NCBI RefSeq assembly: GCF_018491765.1
Contig: NZ_JABWCU010000003.1
Location: 248,001 to 312,000, forward strand
Reading direction: 5' to 3'
DNA from: Novosphingobium profundi
GTDB lineage: Bacteria; Pseudomonadota; Alphaproteobacteria; Sphingomonadales; Sphingomonadaceae
DNA: 64,000 nt
The notes beneath the pieces were generated by a model that saw only the letters and a program-made list of their open reading frames with translations, did not search any database and was not told the DNA's origin. Made by a program: the position numbers and the translations under genes. The number at the start of each line of letters is the position of its first letter. The first letter of the stretch is position 1. Below, one piece after another: positions 16,473 to 24,936 of this stretch.

Positions 16473-18857
16473 TTGCGCATAACTACGAATGTCTACCCTA
16501 AGGAACAGCGGCGTGACGCCTGGCGCTTCGCGCTCGGGCGCCTTTCGCTCACGCTCGACGAGGCCGACGAGAACACGCTCTACGGCGAATTGATCCAGTT
16601 TCGCGCCAGCACCGGGATCAGCTTCATCCGCGTCACCGGCACCGCGCAGACCTGGACCATCGATTTTCGCGAGCAACCCCAGACCTACTGGGTGGCGATG
16701 CTGCTCGATGGCAGCGCGACGATGCGTGATGCCCAGCAGGAACTGCGCCTGTCCGACGGCGAGCTGATCTGCGGGCAGGGCAACGCGCCGGTGCAGCTCT
16801 CCTTCACCGGCGACAACCGCACGCTCATCGTCCAGGTCCCGCACAGCGAACTGACCGCGCGCCTGAAAGCCCCGGTGGGCGCCGCGCCGCGCAAGATCGC
16901 GACCGACACCGGCACGGCACGTATCTTCGCCGGCATGCTGCGTTCGCTCGCCGATACGATCAACGACATCACCACCGACCAGGCCCGGCCGGTGGAACTG
17001 GCGTTCCCCGAATTCCTCGTCACCAGCCTGCTCGACAACGCGCCGCCCAAGGCGCTGGGCGGCGCGGCCGGCATGCGCGCCGCGCTGCTCGAGCGCATCT
17101 TCCAGACGATCGAGATCCGCCTTTCCGATCCCGATCTCAACTACCAGCAGGTCGCCGCCGAGCACGGGATCTCGCCGCGCTACCTCCAGAAGCTGTTCGA
17201 ATCGATCAACGACAGTTTCGGGCACTACGTGAAGGTGCGAAGGCTCGAACGTTGCCGGCTCGACTTGCGCAGCCCGTTGCACGTCCAGAAGTCGATCTCG
17301 GACATCCTGTTCGAGTGGGGCTTCAACGATTCCGCTTCGTTCAGCCGGGCCTTTCGCGAGCAATACGGCATCTCTCCGCGCGAATACCGCAAGGCGCAGC
17401 CGCAAGAGCACGAGGCGGTCGAACTGCTGCGCCGGGGCAAGCCGGCCCGTGCGGACAAGGCCTCTGCACGCGGCGAGGTGGTTGCCGAGGAAGCGAACGA
17501 GGAGGAGGCCACGGCTTCCGGCGCTGGCGCCGACGAGCCGGAAACGGCTTCCGGTGATCTCGGGGAGAGCGTGCCGGGCACTTCGGCTCCGGTCTTGCCC
17601 GAAGGCGAGCAGGTGCGCCATCACCATCTGCCGGTCTCGCCCGAGACAGTGCACTGGGGCTATCTCAGCAAGGACCTGAAGCCCGCGCTGCATATCCGTT
17701 CGGGCGATTTCGTCACGATCGAGACGCTCACCCACCACGCCAACGACGACGCCGAACGCATGGTCCACGGTGATGGGGGCGCCGAGAGCGTCTTCCACTG
17801 GGACGAGCACGGCAAGGCGGTGAATCGGCGCGGAGCGGGGCCTATCGACGCCAGTGCGCTCGGGCGGGGCCCCGGCGAGGGCTTCGGTGTCCACATCTGC
17901 ACCGGGCCGATCGCGATCGAAGGGGCGATGCCGGGCGACCTCATCGAAGTGCGCATCCTCGACCTCAAACCCCGGCCCAGCGGAAACCCGCGCTTTGCCG
18001 GCAAGTGCTTCGGTTCGAACGCAGCCACCTATTGGGGCTTCCATTATCACGACCTTCTGACCGAGCCCAAGCAGCGCGAGGTCATCACCATTTACGAGGT
18101 CGAGGCAGGCGGCATGCGCCCGGCGATGGCGCACGCGGTCTATTCCTATCGCTGGACCGAGCAGACCGACCCTTCGGGTGTCGTCCACCCGCGCTACGAC
18201 TATCCCGGCGTTCCTGTCGATCCCGCGACGATCGAGAAGAACTTCGACGTGCTGCGCAACGTGGAAATTCCGATCCGGCCACACTTCGGGGTGATTGCGG
18301 TGGCGCCCAACCACGCCGGTCTCGTCGACTCGGTCCCGCCCTCGAGTTTTGGCGGAAATCTCGACAACTGGCGCACGGGGCCCGGCGCGCGGGTGTTCCT
18401 GCCCGTGCAGGTGGAAGGTGCGCTCCTGTCGTTGGGCGATCCGCACGCCTCGCAAGGCGACAGCGAACTGTGCGGCACTGCGATCGAATGTTCGATGACC
18501 GCGCTGATCCAGGTCGTCCACCACAAGGCGCAAGGCGTGATGGAGCAGCTTCGCGATGTCGACTATCCGCTGATCGAGACCGAGACCGAATGGGTCATCA
18601 TGGGTTTCAGCCACCCCGATTACCTCAAGGAACTGGGCGCCGACGCGCAGAGCGAGGTCTACAAGAAGAGCTCGATCGACGCGGCCATGCGCGATGCATT
18701 CCGCAAGGCGCGCCGGTTCCTGATGACCGCGAAGCAACTGACCGAGGACGAGGCGATCTCGCTGCTCTCGGTCGGCGTTGACTTCGGGGTGAGCCAGGTC
18801 GTCAACGGCAACTACGGCGCCCATGCGGTGATCCGCAAGGCGCTGTTCACGAGCTGA
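16473..18857 (+). CDS. AraC-family regulator fused to an acetamidase/formamidase
   Basis: A single 794-codon frame joining two normally separate proteins. Residues 1-190 resemble the AraC-type sensor (cupin-like) domain. Residues 203-307 form the double helix-turn-helix, with the hallmark DLNYQQVAAEHGISPRYLQKL and ILFEWGFNDSASFSRAFREQYG. Residues 308-381 are an acidic, Ala/Gly/Glu-rich linker. Residues 382-794 are a nearly complete FmdA/AmdA-type amidase (SPETVHWGYLSKDLKP, LSLGDPHASQGDSELCGTAIE, SVGVDFGVSQVVNGNYG). The start is TTG with GGTGGA six bases upstream. It follows the M20 gene after 119 bases. Formamidases hydrolyse short amides to acid and ammonia; a regulator tied to that enzyme could sense its own substrate. 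No other transcription factor was recognised from 1 to 31 kb. Domain calls are firm; joint function is inference. Confidence 0.9.
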   Translation: MRITTNVYPKEQRRDAWRFALGRLSLTLDEADENTLYGELIQFRASTGISFIRVTGTAQTWTIDFREQPQTYWVAMLLDGSATMRDAQQELRLSDGELICGQGNAPVQLSFTGDNRTLIVQVPHSELTARLKAPVGAAPRKIATDTGTARIFAGMLRSLADTINDITTDQARPVELAFPEFLVTSLLDNAPPKALGGAAGMRAALLERIFQTIEIRLSDPDLNYQQVAAEHGISPRYLQKLFESINDSFGHYVKVRRLERCRLDLRSPLHVQKSISDILFEWGFNDSASFSRAFREQYGISPREYRKAQPQEHEAVELLRRGKPARADKASARGEVVAEEANEEEATASGAGADEPETASGDLGESVPGTSAPVLPEGEQVRHHHLPVSPETVHWGYLSKDLKPALHIRSGDFVTIETLTHHANDDAERMVHGDGGAESVFHWDEHGKAVNRRGAGPIDASALGRGPGEGFGVHICTGPIAIEGAMPGDLIEVRILDLKPRPSGNPRFAGKCFGSNAATYWGFHYHDLLTEPKQREVITIYEVEAGGMRPAMAHAVYSYRWTEQTDPSGVVHPRYDYPGVPVDPATIEKNFDVLRNVEIPIRPHFGVIAVAPNHAGLVDSVPPSSFGGNLDNWRTGPGARVFLPVQVEGALLSLGDPHASQGDSELCGTAIECSMTALIQVVHHKAQGVMEQLRDVDYPLIETETEWVIMGFSHPDYLKELGADAQSEVYKKSSIDAAMRDAFRKARRFLMTAKQLTEDEAISLLSVGVDFGVSQVVNGNYGAHAVIRKALFTS
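17601..17615 (+). promoter_or_regulatory. possible internal translation start for the amidase half of the fusion
   Basis: GAAGG (17601-17605) stands 7 bases before an in-frame GTG (17613, codon 381 of the fusion), exactly where the amidase domain begins. Initiation here would give a free amidase of about 414 residues, similar in size to the stand-alone paralogue at 22832-23926 (364 residues). Confidence 0.35.
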
Positions 18858-18927
18858 GGTTCGGACACGGCGCCAGCGGCAACGCGCACGCTGGCCGCTG
18901 TCGGGCGGTTGTGCTAGCGGCGCGGCC

Positions 18928-19140
18928 ATGGGACCCAGACTCGCCGCTGCCGCACTGATCTTCGCCGCGTTCGCCTATACGCTGGTCGTGCTCTTCGCGA
19001 TCCTTGTCATCGTCGGCTACGCCGGGGGCGAGGCGCTCGTGCGTCGGCCGCTCGAGCTCACGATCGTGCTGCTGCTGGCGGGTTCGCCGGTCCTTGTCTG
19101 GCGCTGGTGCCTCGCCAGAGCGCGCACCATCGGGCGCTGA
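18928..19140 (+). CDS. small two-helix membrane protein, function unknown
   Basis: A 70-residue hydrophobic protein with two likely transmembrane segments (about residues 5-32 and 43-60) joined by a short charged loop GGEALVRRPLE and ending in arginines. No family was recognised. It starts 70 bases after the AraC-amidase fusion and converges on the MFS gene that ends at 19151. The ribosome site is weak, so a chance reading frame cannot be excluded, but the regular membrane-protein composition supports a real gene. Confidence 0.5.
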   Translation: MGPRLAAAALIFAAFAYTLVVLFAILVIVGYAGGEALVRRPLELTIVLLLAGSPVLVWRWCLARARTIGR

Positions 19141-19150
19141 GGGCGGCGCC

Positions 19151-20578
19151 TCAGGCCTCGGACTTGCGGCCCACGAAGCTGTCGCCGGCATCGTGGGGTA
19201 GGCGCAGTCCCTCGAACAGCGGGGCGAGCGCGAGCACGCTCAGCGGCAGGAAGGCGAGGCGATAGGCGAGGTCCGTTCCGCCTTCCCCGAGGCTGGCGCC
19301 CAGCTTGACCGCAAGCGCGGAGAGCGCGATGCCGCTCGCCATCATCAGTTGCACGCTGGTGTTGAACAGGCTGGTGGCATCGCTCATCTGCGGCTTGGGA
19401 ATGTCCGAGAAGGCCATTGTCCCCAGCGTCGTGAAATGCATCGAGCGGCTCATGCCCGAGAAGAACAGGAAGGCGCAGATCAGCGCGACCGGGGTCTCGG
19501 GCGTCAGCAGCGCGCCGCCCGCGATGCCCAGGAACGCTGCGACCGAAGAGCCCATCAGCACGCGCCGATATCCGAACGTGCGCAGGATCGGGGTGGTCAC
19601 CGACTTCATCGCGAGATTGCCCGCGAACAGGGCGATGAGCACGAGGCCGGCTTTTGCCGGGCTGTAGCCGAAACCGACCTGGAGCAGCAGCGGCACCAGG
19701 AAGGGCACGCAGGCGATCCCCATGCGCGAGAGAGATCCGCCGCGGATCGTCGCGCGGAAGGTGTCGATGGCCAGGTTGTCGAGCCGCACCATCGGGGCGG
19801 GATGGCGCTTCATGTGGCGATAGGCGAGACCGAGGACGAGCACGCCGCCCCCAACCATCGCCAGCGCAAAAGCCTGGCCGCTCGCCCCGAGGAATTCGAG
19901 TCCGGCGAGAAGCGCGAAGGTTCCTAGCGCGGTGATCGCGAAGCCGCGCCAGTCGAACCGCCGCCGGGCGCTCTCGTCGCGGGTGTCGGGCACCAGCTTC
20001 CACGCGCCGACAAGCCCGATCAGGCCGAGCGGCACGTTGAGGTAGAAAATCCAGTGCCAGCCCAGGTGCTGGGTGATGAAGCCACCGATCGGCGGGCCCA
20101 CGACGGGGGCGATCAGCGCCGGCCAGATGAGATTGGACATCGCCACCATCAGCTTGTCGCGCGGGGTGCATTGCAGGACGATGACCTGGCCGACCGGCAC
20201 CATCATCGCCCCCGCCGCCCCCTGAAAGACGCGCAGGGCCACGAATTCGGGAAGGCTGCTCGCCTGTCCGCAGAGCGCCGAGGCGAGTGTGAAGAGCGCG
20301 ATGGCCAGCGCGAAGATTCGCCGCGCACCAAAGCGTTCGGCCACCCAGCCACTTGCCGGAATGAGGATGCCAAGCGTCAGCAGATAGGCGCTCACGCCGA
20401 TGTTGAGGCCGACCGCGCTCGTCCCGAAGTCGCGCGCCATGCTGGGCAGTGCGGTAATGATGATCGAGGCGTCGAGAATTTCCATGAACAGCGCGCCGGT
20501 GACGAGCGCCATGATGAGCCGCAAGTGCAGCGGGGACAGCATGGGGGTAGTGTCGGAGGCAGTGTTCGGGTCGCTCAT
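19151..20578 (-). CDS. DHA2-type MFS drug/H+ antiporter, 14 membrane segments
   Basis: A 475-residue major facilitator of the EmrB/QacA (DHA2) type. Signatures are EILDASIIITALPSMARDFG in helix 1, ASGWVAERFGARR in loop 2-3 and GPPIGGFITQHLGWHWIFY (motif C region). The ATG at 20578 was chosen because the polypeptide upstream of it is Arg-rich and unlike a membrane protein N-terminus. It may export an inhibitor or a pathway intermediate; no EmrA-type partner is adjacent. It is separated by 151 bases from the beta-lactamase-fold gene upstream, and no terminator is obvious there, so read-through from that operon is possible. Confidence 0.88.
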   Translation of the reverse strand: MSDPNTASDTTPMLSPLHLRLIMALVTGALFMEILDASIIITALPSMARDFGTSAVGLNIGVSAYLLTLGILIPASGWVAERFGARRIFALAIALFTLASALCGQASSLPEFVALRVFQGAAGAMMVPVGQVIVLQCTPRDKLMVAMSNLIWPALIAPVVGPPIGGFITQHLGWHWIFYLNVPLGLIGLVGAWKLVPDTRDESARRRFDWRGFAITALGTFALLAGLEFLGASGQAFALAMVGGGVLVLGLAYRHMKRHPAPMVRLDNLAIDTFRATIRGGSLSRMGIACVPFLVPLLLQVGFGYSPAKAGLVLIALFAGNLAMKSVTTPILRTFGYRRVLMGSSVAAFLGIAGGALLTPETPVALICAFLFFSGMSRSMHFTTLGTMAFSDIPKPQMSDATSLFNTSVQLMMASGIALSALAVKLGASLGEGGTDLAYRLAFLPLSVLALAPLFEGLRLPHDAGDSFVGRKSEA

Positions 20579-20729
20579 GGAAATATCGGCTCGGCTGGTA
20601 AACACGCGAAAAATCCCGCGATGCGCGCGCCTGTTCGGCACTGCACCTCGGGATGCTCGGGGCAGGATAACGCAAGCGGCGCGGATTTGCCTTGCGGCAG
20701 AGCAAACACCTCCGCCCACCGGGCACGCC

Positions 20730-22001
20730 TTAGCGTTGGGTCAGTGCTACTGTGGCGCGATCGATCGCCTCGCGCAATTGCCAGGTGCGTGTTTCGAATG
20801 GCCCGCTCGTCAATTCGTTGGTCATCACGATGGCGACGATGTCGTGCACCGGATCGGCGAGGAAGTACGTATTGGCCGAGCCGGACCAGCTTCCCGCGCC
20901 CACCGGCAAGCCGCCGCGCGCCTCGGTCCCGGCATCGCCGATGGCAAGGCCAAGGCCGAAGGCACTGTCGAGGTGTTCGCCCCCGCCGGTGCGCAGGCGC
21001 GGGTGGAACATGGCCTCGACCGAAGCCTGTGACAGCAGGCGCTTTGCATGCCAGGTGCCCCGTCTGGCCAGCATTTCGGCGAAGTGGCGATAGTCCTCGA
21101 GCGTACCCGCGAGTGCGCCCCCGCCATCGCGCAGGCGCGCTGGGTCGCGGTATTCGGACGTTCGGGGCTCATCGACGGCGACCAGGCCCTGCGCACTCGC
21201 GGCATAGCCGGTGACGAGCCGGGAGGCCTGCTCCTCGCTCACCACGAAGGTCGTGTCGGTCATCTCGAGCGGCGCGAAGATGTGCTCCTCGAGATAGGCA
21301 TCGAGGCTTTGCCCTGAGACCTTTGCGACCACCGCGCCCAGCACCGTCGTCGAGAAGCCATAGCTGAAGGGACCGCCCGGCTGGTGCAGCAGGGGGGCAG
21401 TGCCGAGCCGCTCTACCAGTTCGTCGAGCGTATGGGCGGGCTCTGCCTGGGCCTTGCCGCTGGTGGCCTGCGTCACGCGCCCGACGCCGTGTTCGCGGTA
21501 GAAGCGATGGACCGGGGTATCGCCCATGAATTCATAGGTGATCCCCGATGTGTGGGTGAGCAGGTCGAGGATCGTCACCGGGCGCCGCGTGGGCACCGTG
21601 CGCGGCGGATAGGCCGCGCTGCCGTCCCAGACTTCAAGGTTGTCCAGCGCGGGAAGGACCGAACCGACCGGCGTATCGAGCGCAAGCTTGCCCTGTTCGA
21701 CCAGCTGCATCACGGCGACGGTCGTGATCGGCTTGGACATCGAATAGAGCCGGAACAGCGCATCGCGCCGAACCGGGGTCTTGCGCGCGACGTTGGAATA
21801 GCCGGTGGCGATCTCGGCCAGCGGGATGCCGTGCTGCTCGATCAGGACGAGCGCCTGGGGCAAGGTCCCATCGGCGACCATGCCTTCGAGCTCGGCCTGG
21901 AGTGCCGCGCGCGCGGCCGCAGGGGCGGGCGTTGTCGCACAGGCCGGCGAACTGGCGAGCATGCCGCCCGCCAGCAGGAGGCCCGCGAGGATGCGCGTCA
22001 G
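20730..22001 (-). CDS. serine hydrolase of the beta-lactamase/family VIII esterase fold
   Basis: A 423-residue secreted or periplasmic serine hydrolase. A signal peptide (RILAGLLLAGGMLASSPACA) is followed by the SxxK active-site motif in LYSMSKPITT and by PFSYGFSTTVLGAVV, where the catalytic Tyr is kept but the class C YxN Asn is not. That pattern fits family VIII carboxylesterases (EstB type) better than true AmpC. The start is a CTG at 22001-21999 overlapping the stop of the upstream dioxygenase (CTGA), with GGGAGA nine bases before it; no ATG, GTG or TTG would keep the signal peptide. It is the last gene of a catabolic run with amidase and dioxygenases, so an ester or amide substrate is likely. 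Confidence 0.82.
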   Translation of the reverse strand: MTRILAGLLLAGGMLASSPACATTPAPAAARAALQAELEGMVADGTLPQALVLIEQHGIPLAEIATGYSNVARKTPVRRDALFRLYSMSKPITTVAVMQLVEQGKLALDTPVGSVLPALDNLEVWDGSAAYPPRTVPTRRPVTILDLLTHTSGITYEFMGDTPVHRFYREHGVGRVTQATSGKAQAEPAHTLDELVERLGTAPLLHQPGGPFSYGFSTTVLGAVVAKVSGQSLDAYLEEHIFAPLEMTDTTFVVSEEQASRLVTGYAASAQGLVAVDEPRTSEYRDPARLRDGGGALAGTLEDYRHFAEMLARRGTWHAKRLLSQASVEAMFHPRLRTGGGEHLDSAFGLGLAIGDAGTEARGGLPVGAGSWSGSANTYFLADPVHDIVAIVMTNELTSGPFETRTWQLREAIDRATVALTQR

Positions 22002-22810
22002 AACGGCTTGTCTCCCGCGATTGTGACCCGGTAGCCCGAACGCGTCTCGGGAAAGTAGTCCCAGACGGCGAAGTGCTGCGTGCAGCGATTGTCCCAGAAC
22101 GCGATCGAATGCGGCTGCCAGCGGAAGCGGACCTGGAAATTGGGATCCTTCACGTGGTCGTAGAGGCAGCGCAGCACCGCGTCGCTCTCGGCCTTCGACA
22201 GCTCGTTGATCCTGGTGGTGTAGGACGAGTTGACGAAGAGCAGCTTGCGTCCGGTCTCGGGATGGGTGCGGATGACCGGGTGCGTGTTGCACTCGTAGCG
22301 CTTGTCGATGTCGGGGAAGATCGCCTTGTAGACCGGGTTCGCATCATGGACCGCAGTGAGCGGCTCGAGGAATTTCTTCATCGGTTCGGACAGAGCCTCG
22401 TAGGCGGCGTACATGCTGGAAAACAGCGTGTCGCCGCCGTCCTCGGGCAAAGTGTGCAGGTAGAGGATCGAGCCCATCGGCGGCTCGGGATCGCACGAGA
22501 GGTCCGAGTGCCAGTTGTCGCCCGCGATGTACTTGCTGTCTGCATCGGCGTGGATCTGGACGATCTGGGGGTAGTCCGCGATGCCCTTCACGGCCGAGTG
22601 GCGGTGCAGGTTTCCGAAGGCCCGGCCAAACGCCAGGTGCGCTTCGTGGTCTATCTCCTGCTCGCGGAAGAACACCACCTGGTGCGCGAGCAGCGCCTCG
22701 CGGATTTCGGCGTAGGTCTGGTTGCCGAGCGGCTGGCGCAGATCGACCCCGAAGATCTCGGCACCGATCCGCCTGGTGACGGGGCGCACCTCGATCGTTT
22801 CATAGCTCAT
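21998..22810 (-). CDS. TauD/TfdA-family Fe(II)/2-oxoglutarate dioxygenase
   Basis: A 270-residue alpha-ketoglutarate-dependent dioxygenase of normal TauD length. The metal triad is visible as WHSDLS (His, Asp) and QHFAVWDYFPE (His), with the 2-oxoglutarate-binding Arg in TRSGYRVTIAG close to the C-terminus. The N-terminal GAEIFGVDLRQPL is the usual TauD opening. Members hydroxylate sulfonates, phenoxyacetates, sulfate esters or related compounds next to the heteroatom. It follows the stand-alone amidase by 21 bases and overlaps the esterase gene by 4, so it is translated in one operon with them. It is clearly different from the longer family member at 8086. Confidence 0.9.
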   Translation of the reverse strand: MSYETIEVRPVTRRIGAEIFGVDLRQPLGNQTYAEIREALLAHQVVFFREQEIDHEAHLAFGRAFGNLHRHSAVKGIADYPQIVQIHADADSKYIAGDNWHSDLSCDPEPPMGSILYLHTLPEDGGDTLFSSMYAAYEALSEPMKKFLEPLTAVHDANPVYKAIFPDIDKRYECNTHPVIRTHPETGRKLLFVNSSYTTRINELSKAESDAVLRCLYDHVKDPNFQVRFRWQPHSIAFWDNRCTQHFAVWDYFPETRSGYRVTIAGDKPF

Positions 22811-22831
22811 CGTCTCTCTCCGACAGAGGCC

Positions 22832-23926
22832 TCATTGCGGGTCGATCACGGTTCCCTTTTCGGGAAAGATCCGGCGTTCGATGCGGCAGTGAATGCCTTG
22901 CGTGCCGTCGACGACCTGGGTCACGCCGAAGTCCGAGGCGACGCTCATCAGCGAATAGCTGTCATGGCGCGAGAGGCCCTGGTGTTCGGTCAGGAGGTGC
23001 ATCATGTCGAGTGCGGCGTTCTTCATGGCGACGTCGAGGTCCTCGCCGAAGCCGTGGACGATCCAGCAGTCGGGCGTCTCCAGCAGCGGCGAGGGGAAGG
23101 CGAAGTCCTTCCTGAGGATGATCTGGAACAGGACGTCGAGCGAGCTTTCGATCGCGGTGCCGCTGATCTCGCCGTCGCCCTGGCTGACGTGGGGATCGCC
23201 GATCGAGAAGAGGCCGCCCTTGACCTGCACCGGGTAGTACATCTTGGCGCCTGCACCAATCCGCCAGTTGTCGATGTTGCCGCCGTGAAGGCCGGGCGGG
23301 ATCGTGCTGACGGGCTCGTTGACGGCTGGTGCGACACCTGCGGTGCCCAGGTGCGGGCGCGCGGGCAGGGTGATGCCGGGCAGCGCCGGCGAACGGTCGC
23401 ATTCGGGGCAATGGGTGATCCGGCCCGGCGTCGTGTAGACGCCTTCCACGTCATAGGCGTAGAGCGCCGAGGCGGTCATCGCGTTGGGATCGAGCTTGTA
23501 GATCGTCACCCGCTCGGTCTTGTCGAATTCCTCGTAGAGATGGCCCCAGTTGGCCTGGAGGTTCGAGCCGTAGTTGTGCCGCGGCTTCATCTCGAAATAG
23601 CGCACTTCCAGCATGTCGCCCGGCTCCGCGCCCTCGACGTAGATCGGGCCGGTCATGATGTGGCAGCCCGGCGCGCGGGTGGTCGGGTCGATCTCGGTGA
23701 AGATGCGCTTGATGTTCTCGTCGAACATCAGGTCGGGATCGTCGCCCGCGTGGTGCGTGATGGCTTCGGCGTGGATGAGATCGCCGCTCTTGACGGTGAG
23801 GACGGGCTTGAGCTCGGGCGAGAAATAGCCCCAGTGGACGGTCTCGGGAGTGGCCTTCAGGTGGTGCAGGGCGCCGGGCAGGGTGGAGAGCCGGGCGGAT
23901 TCGGACTTCGGATTGATGAGGGCCAT
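22832..23926 (-). CDS. acetamidase/formamidase family protein
   Basis: A 364-residue FmdA/AmdA-family amidase that would hydrolyse a short amide to acid and ammonia. Family landmarks are PETVHWGYFSPELKP, MTGPIYVEGAEPGDMLEV, FSIGDPHVSQGDGEISGTAIE and SVASDFGVTQVVDG. It is paralogous to the C-terminal half of the AraC fusion at 16473-18857. It also carries a CPEC pair in ITHCPECDRSP, where the fusion copy lacks cysteines. It sits between the extradiol dioxygenase (61 bases upstream) and the TauD-like gene (21 bases downstream) in a leftward operon, which points to release of ammonia or formate from a pathway intermediate. Confidence 0.88.
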   Translation of the reverse strand: MALINPKSESARLSTLPGALHHLKATPETVHWGYFSPELKPVLTVKSGDLIHAEAITHHAGDDPDLMFDENIKRIFTEIDPTTRAPGCHIMTGPIYVEGAEPGDMLEVRYFEMKPRHNYGSNLQANWGHLYEEFDKTERVTIYKLDPNAMTASALYAYDVEGVYTTPGRITHCPECDRSPALPGITLPARPHLGTAGVAPAVNEPVSTIPPGLHGGNIDNWRIGAGAKMYYPVQVKGGLFSIGDPHVSQGDGEISGTAIESSLDVLFQIILRKDFAFPSPLLETPDCWIVHGFGEDLDVAMKNAALDMMHLLTEHQGLSRHDSYSLMSVASDFGVTQVVDGTQGIHCRIERRIFPEKGTVIDPQ

Positions 23927-23987
23927 CGAAACTCCTCTAGGCCTGAAAATGCGGAAGTGATCGGATGCGGGACGGCTGCGCGCGGGG

Positions 23988-24770
23988 TCAGTCCGCGCCG
24001 ATCAGCACGCTCGTCATCGAGAGCGACTTGTGCTGGATGAAGTGGGGGGCGAATTCGGCCATCTCGCCCTCGTGGCGCGCGCCCAGGAAATAGAGCAGCG
24101 GCAGGAAGTGATCCGAGGAAGGCACCGAATAGCGCGCCGCATCGCCCAGTGTCTCGTAATCGATCACGGTCTGCGGCGTGTCTTTGGCAATCGCCTCGCA
24201 CATCGTGTCGTTGAATCCTTGCGCCCAGGGGTAGGGCGTGGCGGCCGGGTTGCCCCAGTCCATCGCGGGCAGGTTGTGGACGATGTTGCCCGTCGCCATG
24301 ATCAGCACGCCTTCGTCGCGCAAGGGGCGCAGGGCGCGGCCGACGTCGAAATGCTGCTGCGGCGTCTTGGCAAGGTCCATGCCGAGCTGGATCACGGGCA
24401 CGTCGGCCTCGGGATAGGCGTGGACCAGCACCGTCCAGGTGCCGTGGTCGAAGCCCCAGCCGTTGTCCAGCTTGACCGGCATCGGGGCGAGCAGCTCGGC
24501 GACGCGCGCGGCCAGCTCGGGATCGCCGGGCGCGGGGTACTGCATGTCGAACAGAGCCTGCGGGAAGGCACCGAAGTCGTGGATCGTGCGCGGCTGCGGC
24601 ATGGCGGTGACCGCAGTGCCCCGGGTCTGCCAATGCGCCGAGATGCACAGGATCGCCTTGGGCTTGCCGATGCGGTCCGCCATTGCCTTCCACTGGCGCG
24701 TCACTTCGCTCTGTTCGAGCGCGACCATCGGGCTGCCATGTCCGAAGAAGACGATCGGAAGTCGGCTCAT
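23988..24770 (-). CDS. LigB/DODA-type extradiol ring-cleavage dioxygenase (YgiD family)
   Basis: A 260-residue class III extradiol dioxygenase of the 4,5-DOPA dioxygenase (YgiD) group. Metal-site histidines appear as H11 (FFGHGSP), H46 (ISAHWQTRG), H109 (FDHGTW) and H165 (GNIVHNL), with a conserved late His in SSDHFLPLL. YgiD-type proteins open catechol-like rings, although housekeeping copies also exist whose true substrate is unsettled. Here it is within an operon with a VOC protein, amidase, TauD-like oxygenase and esterase, and near a Rieske oxygenase that could make a diol, so a catabolic ring cleavage role is more likely. Confidence 0.82.
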   Translation of the reverse strand: MSRLPIVFFGHGSPMVALEQSEVTRQWKAMADRIGKPKAILCISAHWQTRGTAVTAMPQPRTIHDFGAFPQALFDMQYPAPGDPELAARVAELLAPMPVKLDNGWGFDHGTWTVLVHAYPEADVPVIQLGMDLAKTPQQHFDVGRALRPLRDEGVLIMATGNIVHNLPAMDWGNPAATPYPWAQGFNDTMCEAIAKDTPQTVIDYETLGDAARYSVPSSDHFLPLLYFLGARHEGEMAEFAPHFIQHKSLSMTSVLIGAD

Positions 24771-24856
24771 TTCAGTGCGGTGCTCCTGGCTGGCCGCGCC
24801 GGGTTCCCCGAAGGCGTGGCGGATGCGGTTGACGCGAACAGAGCTATGGCGAGGGG

Positions 24857-24901
24857 GCCTCGCGGTCTTGGAGTCTTGCGCACAAGAACTTGTCGCGAGG
24901 C
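24857..24901. repeat. interrupted inverted repeat in the 166-base gap between VOC and dioxygenase genes
   Basis: GCCTCGCG (24857-24864) pairs with CGCGAGGC (24894-24901); inside, TCTTG-CGCA-CAAGA forms a second stem. The 24771-24936 gap holds no gene. The structure might be a processing or partial termination site within the operon. Confidence 0.4.
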
Positions 24902-24936
24902 TCCAGCACCCACGAGGCCCGCACCGGGCGACGCGC

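Noticed and set aside
18872..18900. Overlapping GC-rich inverted repeats after the AraC-amidase fusion as a terminator
   Set aside because: Two alternative 7-base stems overlap and neither is followed by a T-run; too weak to call.
16320..18929. 869-codon leftward frame over the AraC-amidase fusion
   Set aside because: The rightward frame shows two well-known domains in order; the antisense translation is low-complexity Arg/Asp/Val.
20730..22001. True class C beta-lactamase conferring resistance
   Set aside because: The SxxK motif is present but the YxN Asn is not, and the gene sits in a catabolic operon without an AmpR-type regulator; a family VIII esterase is more likely.
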